Of a DNA stretch of 64,000 nucleotides, positions 1-10,735 are shown piece by piece; the stretch's first letter is position 1, and each line of letters starts with the position of its first letter. A program made the position numbers and the translations under genes. Under the pieces are notes generated by a model. The model made no database searches. It had not been told where the DNA came from and saw only the letters and a program-made list of their open reading frames with translations. This DNA comes from Myotis daubentonii (lineage: Eukaryota > Chordata > Mammalia > Chiroptera > Vespertilionidae), in contig NC_081842.1 of NCBI RefSeq assembly GCF_963259705.1, positions 63,624,787-63,688,786 of the forward strand, written 5' to 3'.

Positions 1-7
1 TTTGTTT

Positions 8-263
8 AAAAATATTTTTGTTAATCCTCACCTGAGGATATTTTTCCATTGATTTTTATAGAGAGTGGAAGGGAAGGAGAGAGATAGAGGAAGAGAAATA
101 TCTATGTGAGAGAGACACACCGATTGGTTGCCTCTCATACCCGTCCCAGCTGGGGCTGGGGATGGAACCTGCAACCCAGGTACCTGCTTTTGACTGGAGT
201 CAAACCTGGGACTCTTCAGTCCATGGACTGATGCTCTATCCACTGAGCAAACCCAGCTAGGGC
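8..263 (-). mobile_element. VES SINE (tRNA-derived), reverse orientation
   Basis: Antisense copy of the vesper-bat tRNA-headed SINE. Read on the minus strand it starts with the gccctagctgg head at 263, runs through the tRNA-like box region (ccatggactgaagagtcccagg type) and the pyrimidine-rich tract, and ends in the tail near 8. VES SINEs are transcribed by Pol III and mobilised by L1. No clear target duplication is visible. Confidence 0.85.
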
Positions 264-1022
264 TTTCGACAATATTTATTTTAAGCCTGGCATAAATTTG
301 GCAATTTTGCTAATAGTCCACATGGTGGTTATGTCCTTGTGCATAATATCATTCACCAAGACTAATTTTAACTACATCATAGATGGCCGAAAAATAATCA
401 TCTAATTTCTTCACTACTCGTACTTAATTAACACAGTAGCCTTTATCTATTTTAGAGTTGAATTTCATCTGCAGAAATAAAAAAGCCTAATAGTAAATAA
501 TAGATATTTATGTAAATATTTCACATACCCAGGACTATTTACTTGAGTTTAATATGATTCTAGTTTGCTTATGTTTTACATAAATTTAAGCAGGTGTTGG
601 TGCTTTGGAGTCCATTTCCCACTCATATGCATTTCAGTACAACAAATTAAGTAAAAACCAGTTCACATGGACTAATTTAGTTTACATGAAAATAGACTAA
701 TCTCTCCACATAAGTGGTTGCTATATGCTGAATGCTGAATTGCCACAGCATACAAACTTCCTTACAATTTCACTTGGAGTGTAGTAGATTGATCATGAAC
801 TTACCTGTTGCTACTCCAGTCAACTACTACGTTGCCTAGGCAACCTGGAATACTGTGCTTTCAAAGGAAAACCAGAAAGCTTTCAAAGAAAAATGAGACA
901 GTTCAAAAAATAAGTATGGAGACTCTTCATCTGAATAGCCATGTCTTTGAGAGCTCCTTCTGAAAAGCAGCCAGTTAGCTGATGTGACCAGATTACTGAT
1001 TGCTGAATTCTTGATTCTAGAG

Positions 1023-1023
<1 letters not shown>
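264..1023. other. Unique AT-rich intergenic sequence
   Basis: No gene or recognisable repeat. The only notable site is the palindromic X-box at 831-844, listed separately. Confidence 0.6.
831..844. promoter_or_regulatory. Candidate RFX X-box (perfect 14-bp palindrome)
   Basis: The sequence gttgcctaggcaac is identical to its reverse complement: two GTTGCC half-sites with a 2-nt spacing. This is the shape bound by RFX-family dimers (consensus GTNRCC, 0-3 nt, RGYAAC). It lies in unique sequence with no promoter in view, so a distal site is more likely than a core promoter. Chance occurrence in 64 kb cannot be excluded. Confidence 0.4.

Positions 1024-1062
<39 letters not shown>
1024..1062. repeat. 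(TG)n microsatellite
   Basis: About 19 uninterrupted TG units. Confidence 0.97.
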
Positions 1063-1063
<1 letters not shown>

Positions 1064-1785
1064 TATGTGTCACTGTTCTTGAATTTCTAAAAGTGATCAT
1101 TCAGGTACTATGATTTATCTGTCTCTCTATAATTTTAGATCTCCTTCCCTGTTGTTGAAACTCATTTTTTAAACTTAGTGTAAAGAAAAATATAGTTATG
1201 TAAAATGCATTTAAATGCATTTTTCTTTAATTCTGAAATGTTTTATTAACTGCAAAATTTTAAATATAAACTTAATATACTTGGGAATGAACATTGTCCT
1301 TCTCTAATGAGGGTTTCTTTTATAGGAGACAAAACCGAAAATGGGAGATGTTAAGGAAAAGGGAGAAAACATTTTTAATACAAAAGGAAATCTTTAACAG
1401 TTGTTTTGTTTTTATTGTTTTGGCATTTTAAAAAAGGACTGTTTAATACAAAACATTTCTGTGGATGAGTTTTTATGACAAAAATGACTGCATTCTCCTC
1501 TTGCGGCACTACAGAGGTGAGGGTGGATGCAGCTGTGTGAGATTTTCTCGCTATTGGAAAGTGGAAAACACATAGCCATGCTGCTGCCCCCAGCTATTGT
1601 CCAAGCGGAACTAGGGTCAGAAAGGGTCAGCAAGTACAGCAAAGGCTTCCTCTTATTTTCTCCTTTAATTCAGGCACAGTGCTTCTATTAAGAATTCTGA
1701 AATTGTTAAGATTTGTCTTAAAGTCTCAGACAAAATAAATTATTGATATTTTTGAGACTGTTTTGACTTTGACCACTAGGCCTTT
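1063..1785. other. Unique sequence, nothing recognised
   Basis: AT-rich. The short minus-strand frame at 1412-1642 has no recognisable domain, signal peptide or neighbouring exon features. Confidence 0.55.
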
Positions 1786-2095
1786 TCCATGTAAGCTTGT
1801 CTCCCCACAGCTCTCTTTTCCTGATTCTTACCGTCTGGCTGGAGACTGACTTCCTCAGTGCTGCCATTCCAGCCATGAGTTCCTTCTACCCTAGGCAGGG
1901 ACAGGCACTTCCTCCTTGGCCTCCCACAGCCCCTTTCTCTCCTCTGTTCTACCACTTTGTCACTTGTGGTGTTTGTTATTATGTTTTTGTGATCATCTCT
2001 CTCTCAACTTTGAGCACCTCAGGGTCTAGGATGGGCTCTTTTATTTGTAGTCACATGTTTCTGTCAGTGGTGCATAATAGACTTTCAAATTGAGA
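1786..2095 (+). mobile_element. Probable LINE-2 3' end relic
   Basis: The stretch resembles the L2 3' region: a run like 'ccactttgtcacttgtggtgtttg', then a ttgagcacctcagggtctaggatggg block like the L2 'gagggcaggga' segment, ending near gtgcataatagac. It is strongly diverged, as expected for an element active before the placental radiation. An open frame across it is incidental. Confidence 0.45.
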
Positions 2096-2649
2096 GTAGA
2101 AATATGTCTGATGATAATTGAAAAAAAATGATTTAATATGTTAAGAGTACTTTGAATTCTAATTCTGTCATTCATTCCAGTTCGGTGCTACCTACAAATG
2201 TAGTAGGAGTCTGTGTTTATATTCAAGCCATTGGTAGATAAACTTAGACATAGATGATAGCGATATAGGTATAGCTTAGACCTGGCTGTCCTATGGCACA
2301 TCTTGGGAAGCATTCAGTCTACATTTTACTATTGATCAATATAGCATTTTGGGAGGAGAGGGACATTAAATGTTTCAATTAATTTGACATCTATGAGTCA
2401 ATCAACTACAGTGAACTAATATCCATACTATAATCTCTTCACATTTGCCATATGCTGTTATAAATACTTGGCTGAAGTAAAGACAAAAAAGATCAAGAGA
2501 TTTCACCAGGTTTACTGCCAATTTATGGAAAACAGAAATAAGTTTAATTTGATTATAGCTAGTAATAGACTCCTTTATAAGCACTCATAAATAATTGATA
2601 GCCCAGTCCATTCCAAAAATTTGCCAGAAATCAATGCTAAATTCACCAA

Positions 2650-2652
<3 letters not shown>
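2096..2652. other. Unique sequence, nothing recognised
   Basis: No gene, RNA or repeat that I can support. Confidence 0.55.
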
Positions 2653-2710
<58 letters not shown>

Positions 2711-2765
2711 CTTAAAATTAGGATTGGGAGTTTTCTTCCACTTTAATCTCTGTGATTTAATGCCC

Positions 2766-2797
<32 letters not shown>
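2653..2797. repeat. (AT)n microsatellite plus poly-T tract
   Basis: An AT dinucleotide run of about 28 units occupies 2653-2709. After 58 bp of ordinary sequence there is a run of 30 T at 2768-2797. The T run has no recognisable retroposon body beside it. Confidence 0.95.
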
Positions 2798-2800
<3 letters not shown>

Positions 2801-3878
2801 TTCTGGCAATAAAATCTTTCTGGACCTGAAAATTTGAAGACATTTATGTTGTCCAGGCTATAATTTACTACCATCTCATCTGCCGGAACTTTAATTGGTT
2901 TTTATAATATTTATCCTACCCCTTTCCAATTCCTTTGAAGATTGAGTTTCTTGCTATAGAAAGAGGATGAAACACAGAAGTTAAAAGTCCTGGCTTCTCT
3001 CTTTCATTTGTTACTAGGCTACTATCTCCTCAAAGCCACACACTTTTCTGAATAAACCTCACATGTATAGGTATTTCCTCTTCTTGATCTTAGACTATTT
3101 CACAAACCTGAAGCTCATTTTGTGGCCTTAAGCCATCTTGACACTATGCTTCCATGTTCATAGCACATATCTATATGTCTTCTTTTTCATCTTCTATTTC
3201 ATAACTTTAAAAAAAAATAGGAGCAAGAGATGCTTGTGCAATTGTATTAACTTAATCAAATCATTCTTTTCTGAAAGTAGTGATTAAAATAATTTCCACA
3301 ATTTCTAATTTCTTTAGCTGAAACTATTTTAAACAATTCTGACAGTGGGTGGAGGGAAGATTCTGTGTTAAATCTATATACAAAATTACCCCTGTGGGAA
3401 ACTTTGCTTTTGGGTCAGTTGAGAGAGATATGTCTGCAGTATTTAGGGCTCTACTTGTTAGGTTTTTTAATTTGTCAATCTACTTCCACTGTCGTACTTG
3501 TTATATCTCACACGATCCCATCCATAGGAGGGAACAAAAACAAGCTTCTCTAGGTACTTAGTATGAAACACAGATTCAAACTCATTGTCCCTGGGTGGTT
3601 TTTGAGGTTCCACAGCGGGAAACAATTAAAATTTTCACAATGGATCAAACTTCAAAGTATTTCTTTAACTGAATTTCACGTTGCAATATTATCTTGTCCT
3701 ATAAGGGACATTACCAGTGATAATACATTCCTATGAAATCTGTGGCTTTGCTTACTCATAGGATATTGTTGACTATTGTCCTATTTCTGTGTCTCCAATA
3801 TAAGCTATTTCTTCATTATGTATCTGGAAGAGTTATAATTTTCTTGTGAGTCTTTTAACTGACCCTGCTTTCTGTTTT
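2798..3878. other. Unique sequence, nothing recognised
   Basis: AT-rich. Overlapping short frames at 3349-3561 show no domain. Confidence 0.55.
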
Positions 3879-3893
3879 AAGAAAGCTATGATC

Positions 3894-4201
3894 TGTCGCA
3901 CTAATGAGTCTCAGGTGTTGAGTGTTGGCCTCTGAAACAGGAGATCACAGTTCAATTCCCAGTCAGGGCACATGCCCGGGTTTCAGGCTTGATCAATGAT
4001 TCTCTCTCATCATTGACTTAAAAAAAAATAGAAGCAAGAGATGTTTGTGCCTCCTGCATGCCCCACACTCAATACTTAGCCAGCAAACTATGAAATGTGC
4101 CCTGACTGGGAATTGAACTGGGACCTCCTGGTTCATAGGCCGATACTCAACCACTGAGCCAAAGTGGCCAGGGAAAATACATCTATTTTTTTAAAAAAAG
4201 A
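3894..4201. mobile_element. Inverted pair of SINE segments inside one 15-bp target duplication
   Basis: A plus-strand tRNA-headed SINE segment (about 3905-4018) is followed by an antisense SINE head segment (about 4030-4174), then an A-rich tail. The whole 308-bp block is flanked by a perfect 15-bp direct repeat (3879-3893 and 4202-4216). The two heads share a perfect 24-bp inverted repeat (3950-3973 with 4095-4118). The simplest reading is an older VES SINE invaded by a second one in reverse, with loss of its middle. Confidence 0.7.
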
Positions 4202-4384
4202 AAGAAAGCTATGATCCAAATGTGTGGTTCTCATTAAAAAGTGTGCAGTATAGGAATTCATTCCATGCATTTATTATATTAACTTATTTTTTTTCTTTAT
4301 AATTACTATTGTTTGCTAAGTCTACATCTTTGTGAATCACTACAAATTCTTTTTGTAATAAGGCCAGGTTAAAATAAAATAAGA

Positions 4385-6327
4385 TAATAAAATAAAAATC
4401 AATTGATGCAGAAAAAGCATTTGACGAAATCTAACACCTTTTCCTGATGAAAAATCTCAGTAAAGTGGGAAAGAGGGATCATACTTCAACACAATAAAAG
4501 CCTTATATACAAACCTACAGCCAACATCATATTCAATGGGAAAAAACTAAAACCTTTTCCCCTAAGAACAGGAACAAGATAGGGATGCTCACTCTCATCA
4601 CTCCTGTTCAATATAGTACTGGAAGTGCTAGCCATAGTGATCAGACAAGAATAAGAAATAAAAGGCATCCAAATTGGAAAGGAAGAAGTAAAATTGTCAT
4701 TATTCACAGATGATATGATATTGTACATATAAAACCCTAAAGATTCCATTAAATAAAACTACTAGACTTAATAAATAAATTCAGCAATGTAGCAGGATAC
4801 AAAATTGACACCCAGAAATCTATGACTTTTTTATACATCAATAATGAACTCACAGAAAGAGAAAATAAAAAAAAATAAATAAATAAAAACCCATTTACCA
4901 TTGCATCAAAAAAAAAACAAAAAAAAAAAACCTAGGAATAAACTTAACTAAGGAGGTAAAAGACCTGTACTCAGAAAACTGCAGGACATTGAAAAAAAAA
5001 GATAGAGGAAGACATAAACAAATGGAAGAATATACCCTGTTCGTGGATTGGTAGAATCAACATCATTAAAATATCCATACAACCAAAAGCAATTTATAGA
5101 TTTGATGCAATCCCATTAAAATACCAATGGCATATTTCACAGACCTAGAGCAAACTCTACAAAATTTCATATGGAATAAAAAAAAGACCTCGAATAGCCA
5201 TAGTAATTCTGAGAAAGAAGAACAAAACTGGGGGAATCACAATACCAGATATGAAGCTATATTAGAAAGCCACTGTTCTCAAAACTGCCTGATACTGGCA
5301 CGAGAACAGACATATAGACCAATGGAAGAGAAAGGAGAACCCAGAAATCAACCCAGGCCATTATGCTCAATTAATATTTGACAAAGAAGGCAAGAACATA
5401 CAATGGAGTCAAGATAGTCTTTTTAATAAATGGTGTTGGGAAATTGGACAGACACATGCCAAAAAATATGAAACTAGACCACCAACTTAGATTATACATA
5501 AAAATAAACTAAAAATGAATAAGGGGCTTAGATGTAAGACAGGAAACCATAAAAATCTTAGAATAATCCATAGGCAGCAAAATATCAGACATATGTTTTA
5601 GGAATATCTTTACTGATACATCTCCTAGGGCAATAGAAACTAAGGAGAAAATAAACAAATGGGACAACATCAAAATAAAAAGCTTCTGTACAGCTAAAGA
5701 AATCATCAACAAAACAATAAGAAAGCCCACTGCATGGCAGAATGTATTTTGCCAATGTTATCTTTGATAAGGGTCTAATGTCCAAAATTTACAAGGAACT
5801 CATACAACTTAAAAAAGGAAGATAAACAATCCAATAAAAAAAAATGGGCAAAGGACCTAAATAGACACTTTTCAAAAGAGGACATACAAAAAGCCAAGAG
5901 ACATATGAAAACATGCTCAAAGTCACTAATCATCGCAGAGATGCAAATCAAAACAACAATGAGGTGCCATCTCATATCTGTCGGAATGGCTATCATCAAC
6001 AAATCAACCAACGACAAGGGCTGGGAGAGGATGTGGAGAAAAAGGAACCCTTGTGCACTGCTGGTGGGAATGGAGACTGGTGCAACAACTGTGGAAAACA
6101 GTACGGAGTTTCCTCAAAAAAACTACAAATGGAACTCCCATTTGACCCAGTAATCCCACTTCTAGGAACATATCCCAAGAGATCAGAAACACCAAACAGA
6201 AAGGAGTTATGCACCCTATGTTCATAGCAACACAATTTACAATAGCTAAGATTTGGAAACAGCCTAAGTGCTCATCAGTAGATGAGTGGATTAAAAAACA
6301 GTGGTACATCTGCACAATGGAATACTA
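4385..6327 (+). pseudogene. L1 retrotransposon, 5'-truncated, degenerate ORF2 (RT to C-terminus)
   Basis: L1 ORF2 reverse-transcriptase region. The conserved 'DAEKAFD' motif is encoded at 4405-4425 and the catalytic motif at 4703-4720 reads FTDDMI rather than FADDMI. The C-terminal region ('[14 protein letters not shown]...') is readable at about 6127-6170. Stops and frameshifts break the frame, leaving pieces such as 5127-5381 and 5913-6227. The 5' part upstream of the RT region is absent, the usual outcome of incomplete target-primed reverse transcription. The 3' UTR resumes at 7166 after a Helitron insertion. It cannot encode active protein. Confidence 0.9.
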
Positions 6328-6396
6328 GCTATACTTAAAAAAGCCTAGGTGGTCCTCCCGTCCTCATGCACAATGTTGTCACAAGATGACCACCAC

Positions 6397-6614
6397 GCCT
6401 TGCTTGTTTGGCTCAGTGGATAGAGCATCAGTCTGCAGACTGAAGGGTCCCAGGTTTGATTCCAGTCAAGGGCACATGCCCAGGTTGTGGACTCAATCTC
6501 CAGTAGGGGGCATGCAGGAGGCAGCCAATCAATGATTCTCTCTCATCATTGATGTTTCTATCTCTCTTTCCCACTCCCTTCCTCTCTGAAATCAATAAAA
6601 ATATATTTAAAAAA
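6397..6614 (+). mobile_element. VES SINE nested in Helitron
   Basis: Full-length SINE with a degenerate head, boxes, CT-rich tract and the tail aatcaataaaaatatattt. It is flanked by a 13-bp target duplication, agatgaccaccac (6384-6396) and agatggccaccac (6615-6627), one mismatch. The duplicated bases belong to the Helitron interior, so this is the youngest of the three nested insertions. Confidence 0.93.
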
Positions 6615-6785
6615 AGATGGCCACCACAAGATGGCTGCCACAGAGATAGCCACCACAGAGATGGCCGTGCACACAGTGGAGGCGGGGCCTGGCAGCTGCT
6701 CTGCACATTGAGGCCTGGGGTCCCGTGGCTCTGCCCAGCGTGGAGGAGGCGTGTCCCAGCGGAGGAGGCAGGTCACAGCAGGGAA

Positions 6786-7000
6786 GGGCAGTTGGGAGCA
6801 ATAAGGCCAGCAAAGGAGGGCAATTGGGAGTGATTGGGTCGGCAGGGGAGGGCAGTTTGGGCTATTGGGCTGGCAGGGGAGGGCAGTTGGGGGAGATCAG
6901 GCCAGCAGGGGAGCAGTTAGGCATCAATCAGGCTGACAGGAAAGCAGTTAGGAGGCAATCAGGCACGCAGGCAGGTGAGCGGTTAGTAGCCAGTAGTCCT
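6786..7000 (+). repeat. 31-bp tandem repeat array inside Helitron
   Basis: About seven imperfect units of the form gggcagttgggagnaatnaggccagcagggga, starting near 6786, 6818, 6850, 6881, 6911, 6942 and 6977. The same unit occurs in the Helitrons at 26801 and 34459. Confidence 0.8.
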
Positions 7001-7165
7001 GGATTTTGAGAGGGATGTCTGACTGCCAGTTTAGGCTCTATCCTTGCAGGATTGGGCCTAAACCAGCATTTGGACATCCCCTAAGGAGTCCCAAATTGGA
7101 GAGGGTGCAGGCCAGGCTGAGGGACACACACCCCCATGCACAAATTTAGTGCACCAGGCCTCTAC

Positions 7166-7590
7166 TGCAGCAATATAAAAAGAAGTAACTCTTACCATTT
7201 GCAACAGCATGTATGGACCTGGAGAGCATTATGCCAAGTGAAATAAGCCACTCAGAGAAAGATAAATATCACATGATCTCACTTTTTATGGAATATAATG
7301 AACAACTTAAACTGATGAACAAAAATAGAGCCAGGGTCATAGAAGCATCAAACAGACTGTCCAATCTAAGAGGGAAGGCAGGGGAGGTGGGGGGCAGGTA
7401 AGAGATCAACCAAAGGACTTGTATGCATGCATATGAGCATAACCAATGGACACGAACAATAGGGAAGTGAGGGCATGTGCTGGAGGAGGGACAGGCTGGG
7501 GAGAGGGAAGAGGTCAATGGGGTAAAAAGAAGACTTATGTAATTCTTTAAACAACAAAAAATTTTAAAAAATAATAAAATAAAATAAAAT
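7166..7590 (+). mobile_element. L1 3' end and poly-A-type tail (continues 4385-6327)
   Basis: Continues the L1 after the Helitron: C-terminal coding remnants, then the vesper-bat L1 3' UTR (accatttgcaacagcat, ggacttgtatgcatgcatat, agacttatgtaattcttt) and an AATAAA-rich tail. Homologous 3' ends recur at 38630-38841 and 39983-40350. Confidence 0.9.
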
Positions 7591-9585
7591 AAACTGTTCT
7601 GCATTCCCTCCTTCTTCCCTTCCATTACAAAATCACAGTGGCACTATCTCCTAAGCATCCCATCTCTTTTTCAGTCCAATCTAGTTCCTTGTTAGTCATA
7701 ATGACAACCATCATATGCATTTTGTTCATGAATTCAACTTGCAGATATATTTTATTCTCTGTTCTAAAAAACTGAGTTATGAACACAGAAAGTTACTCAA
7801 TAGGCATTAAAATCAAATGGAATCAGTGTTCTTTATATACCTTTCGTCTTCTAGTTTTGTTGAGACTGTATCAGATGTCCCATTTTTAGTACAATATTTT
7901 CAGTAGAAGTGAAAGTAATTTAAACTTTGATCATGACTAAGTTATTTTCCCTCTGTTAGTCCTATAATCTGTATTTGGAAAATCCAACCATATCCCCTAT
8001 GTTTAGTATGCTCACAGCATCGCTTTGTTTTTTGTTTGATTTTTTAAAACCTCAACTTACTATGTCATGTGGGTTAATTAAAAAACTAGAAAGAATACAA
8101 AGCTACTTATTTATTTGAAATGCACATTTTTTTGAGGGTTTCTTTTCTTATGTTGACTTTGAGGAAAGTCTAAAACTTGTTCTCAGAAATCATATTCTAT
8201 GGGGCATGCTAACATTTACATTATTTTTTTTCCAGTAATCCAAATGGTTTTTCATTTCTGGAGTAGTCAAATATTAGGTTTAGCCAGACTTCATTTACCA
8301 CATTAAAATTAGGCAACTTTAAAAAAAAAATGCCTGCTCCTACTCTTGAAAAATTCAATAATAATATTTGATTGTGGTGATTTGTATTAGGAGAAATTCC
8401 TATTCCTATTTATTTTATGCTTAGAGGTAGCCTCAAATTAGCACTTCCTTGAGGATCCATGAACTTTATTCTGACTGTGCAAGGGAAAGAATAAAGAACC
8501 AGAGAGAAGCAGGGGGAGAGAGAAAAGGGAATACATCAAAGGAGTGTGCCCTGGAACAGTCAAGTCATGTTGATGTTCTTGCCCAGTCATAAGCCAGCTC
8601 TGAAGGGCATTCCCAAAAAGAAGCTCAGAGGAAACATCTCTAGGCCATGCAAGGAGACTGAGAAAATAATTATTATGGTAGAAGTTCTTAAACATATCAT
8701 TTGAATGTATATGAGTATAAAAATGCATCTGTGTTATTCATAGTTATGTCATAGTTGAACTTGAAAAAAATAGGAGTGGGAAAATATAAAGCCATGTTCT
8801 GCTAATTGCTACTTCTATTGTTGTAAGGCAACAGGTACAATGTGTTACTGAAATGGAAGATTTAGGTTCTGTAGTTCCATGATCAAACTTAGCACTGAGT
8901 GCCTTTGAGTTTGGACATTCAAGCCCAACCTTTCAGACTTTTTGACATAGTCTGAAATAAAAAACTTATAATAATTCAAAGGATGAAAAATTTAGCACAA
9001 GTAAGGGTTGGTTCATGCATTTTAAAGGCAGATTTGGCTTGAATATATTAGGGTGCAAGTGAAGCTGCTGGTGCAGATAAGATGTCTATTCAAGAAATAA
9101 AAAAGAGAGACATTCTGATTTCAAACTCAGGAAGAAGATAGCAACTTGATCTGTAATATCTGTACCTGTCTCAGGAACATTTACAGGGGAAAAAGAGCAA
9201 CAAAATGTATCTGAATTATTTTATCTAAATTGCATAAAATAATCCAAATTCTCAAAAATGATTGCCAACATTTCCCAGAAATGCTTTTCTAAATGTTATT
9301 AATTTTATAGAGATGGTTTAAAACACCTTTATTTTCTAAATTGTTGACATAAAAGTAAAGCAGAAATTGTAAGAAATATTAAATGCTAGTATGCATCCCC
9401 CATCATTCTATTATTTATGATTTATTAAAGTGCAAACCTGTATAATTCAATATTAACAGTAACTTCATGGAAATTTTATTGAACATTTCTAAAATAGGCA
9501 ATTTGGTGCAGCTTGTGCATTACAAGGTAAGCTTCCAAGATCAGTCTTAAAATGCTTCTCATCAGATTTCATTAATTCTTCTTGC
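7591..9585. other. Unique sequence, nothing recognised
   Basis: About 2 kb without a gene or repeat I can name. The minus-strand frame at 8438-8728 shows no domain. Confidence 0.55.
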
Positions 9586-9598
9586 TAGGAAAGATTTT

Positions 9599-9647
9599 TC
9601 TTTTTTTATTAAATTTATTGGTGTAACTATTTAATATGATCATATAG
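9599..9647 (-). mobile_element. 49-bp 5'-truncated L1-type micro-insertion
   Basis: A 49-bp insert lies between perfect 13-bp copies of taggaaagatttt (9586-9598 and 9648-9660). Read on the minus strand it ends in caataaatttaataaaaaaa, a LINE 3' end with poly-A. The duplication and tail are hallmarks of target-primed reverse transcription, here aborted almost at once. Assignment to L1 rather than another LINE is inference. Confidence 0.7.
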
Positions 9648-9846
9648 TAGGAAAGATTTTAAGTGTGTTGTTGTGATATAGTTTCTAGGACAGCTACCAT
9701 TGCTGTTTAAATAAATTATTTTGTATGTAGTGCATTCACTGTAGTTAATAAAGCATGCTTTGATCCATGGTGATGAAAAGCAATATAAAAGTATCTACAC
9801 TAATAAAAGAGAAAAATGGTAATTGGTGTACGATGATACCCTTTTC

Positions 9847-9931
9847 ATTGGCTAATCAGGGCTATATGCAAATTAACTGCCAACTATGATTGGCAGTTAA
9901 CTGCCAACAAGATGGCGGCTAATTTGCATAT
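9847..9931 (+). promoter_or_regulatory. Promoter-like motif block in Helitron: CCAAT, octamer dyad, YY1-like site
   Basis: Contains an inverted CCAAT box (9847-9851), two octamer-flank copies as a perfect inverted repeat (atatgcaaatta 9864-9875, taatttgcatat 9920-9931), an 11-bp-stem hairpin (ttaactgccaa 9873-9883, ttggcagttaa 9890-9900) and the YY1-like aagatggcggc (9909-9919). The same order occurs in the Helitrons at 27658 and 37174. Helitrons are known to capture host promoter fragments; that this block drives transcription is not shown. Confidence 0.5.
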
Positions 9932-10254
9932 GTAGGCACAATGCAGGGAGGCAAAAGGGAAAGCAGGAAGAAGCCCATTGCCACTGACAGTGATCGGAAA
10001 CCCAGGGGGGAGCTAAGAGCTGGGGGGCAGGGCAAAGGTGGCCCTGGGGCCGCCTTTGCCCTGCCCCCCAGCCATGATCGGAGAATCAGGCGCCTTTGCC
10101 GCCCTGGCCAGTGATAGCAGGAAGTAGGGGTGGAGCCAGCGATGGGAGCTGGGCACGGTCGAAGCTGGCAGTCCCGGGAGCTAGGCGTCCCTTGCCTGGG
10201 CCTAAAGCGGAGCCCACGATCGCGGGGCCACTGCAGCTGCGGGTCCCCGCTGCC

Positions 10255-10735
10255 CGAGCCAGACGCCTCAGCCAGAGGCTTCCTGCAGGGGCAGGGGCGG
10301 AGCCTGCAACCACGGGGAGCTGGGGGTCCCCTGCCCAGGCCTGACACCTCTGCCGGAGGCCTCAGGCCTGGTCAAGGGGCCGATCCGGTGATTGGTGATC
10401 GGAGGGTGATGAGGGTCAACTCCTCTGGCCGAGGCATCAGGCCTGGGCAGGGGGCTGAGCCGGGGATTGGGGGGATATGATGTTCCCCTTGCCCAGGCCT
10501 GAAGCCTGGGTCAGAGGCGTCAGGCTTGGGCGGGGGGTGGAGCAAGCGATCAGAGGGAGATGGGAGTCCCCTGTCCAAGCCTGACACCTCTGGCGGAGGC
10601 GTCAGGCCTGGGCAAGGGGCCGATCAGGTGATCAGAGGGTGATGGGGGTCTACGCCTCTGTCAGAGGCATCAGGCCTGGGCAAGGGGCCGATCCTGCGAT
10701 TGGAGGGTGATGGGGGTCAACGCCTGAGGGCTCGC
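10255..10735 (+). repeat. ~80-bp tandem array inside Helitron
   Basis: Six imperfect units marked by gaggcNtcaggcctggg, with marker positions near 10276, 10356, 10431, 10514, 10596 and 10664 (spacing 68-83 bp). Each unit also contains a small cctctg/gaggc inverted repeat. Confidence 0.8.

Larger units (their letters stand above)
6328..7165 (+). mobile_element. HeliBat non-autonomous Helitron inserted in L1 (31-bp array type)
   Basis: The 5' end reads gctatacttaaaaaagcc (first base probably T originally). The 3' end has the hairpin-like tgcacaaatttagtgcacc and then ...ggcctctac (CTAG with the last base changed). Removing it restores the L1 sequence aatacta/tgcagc, the A^T junction expected for a Helitron. 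It has no Rep/helicase gene, so it depended on an autonomous partner. A VES SINE sits inside at 6397-6614. The interior holds AAGATGGC repeats and a 31-bp tandem array. Confidence 0.9.

Noticed and set aside
2595..2837. Repetitive Ile-Tyr protein
   Set aside because: Translation of an (AT)n run and a poly-T tract.
5127..6227. Host protein-coding exons
   Set aside because: The readable peptide pieces are L1 ORF2 fragments in shifting frames with stops.
6786..7000. CRISPR-like regular spacing of a 31-bp unit
   Set aside because: The units are contiguous and imperfect without unique spacers, in a vertebrate transposon.
9919..10480. Overlapping GC-rich frames of 75-142 residues
   Set aside because: They are readings of the ~80-bp Helitron array on both strands; GC-rich repeats lack stops by chance.
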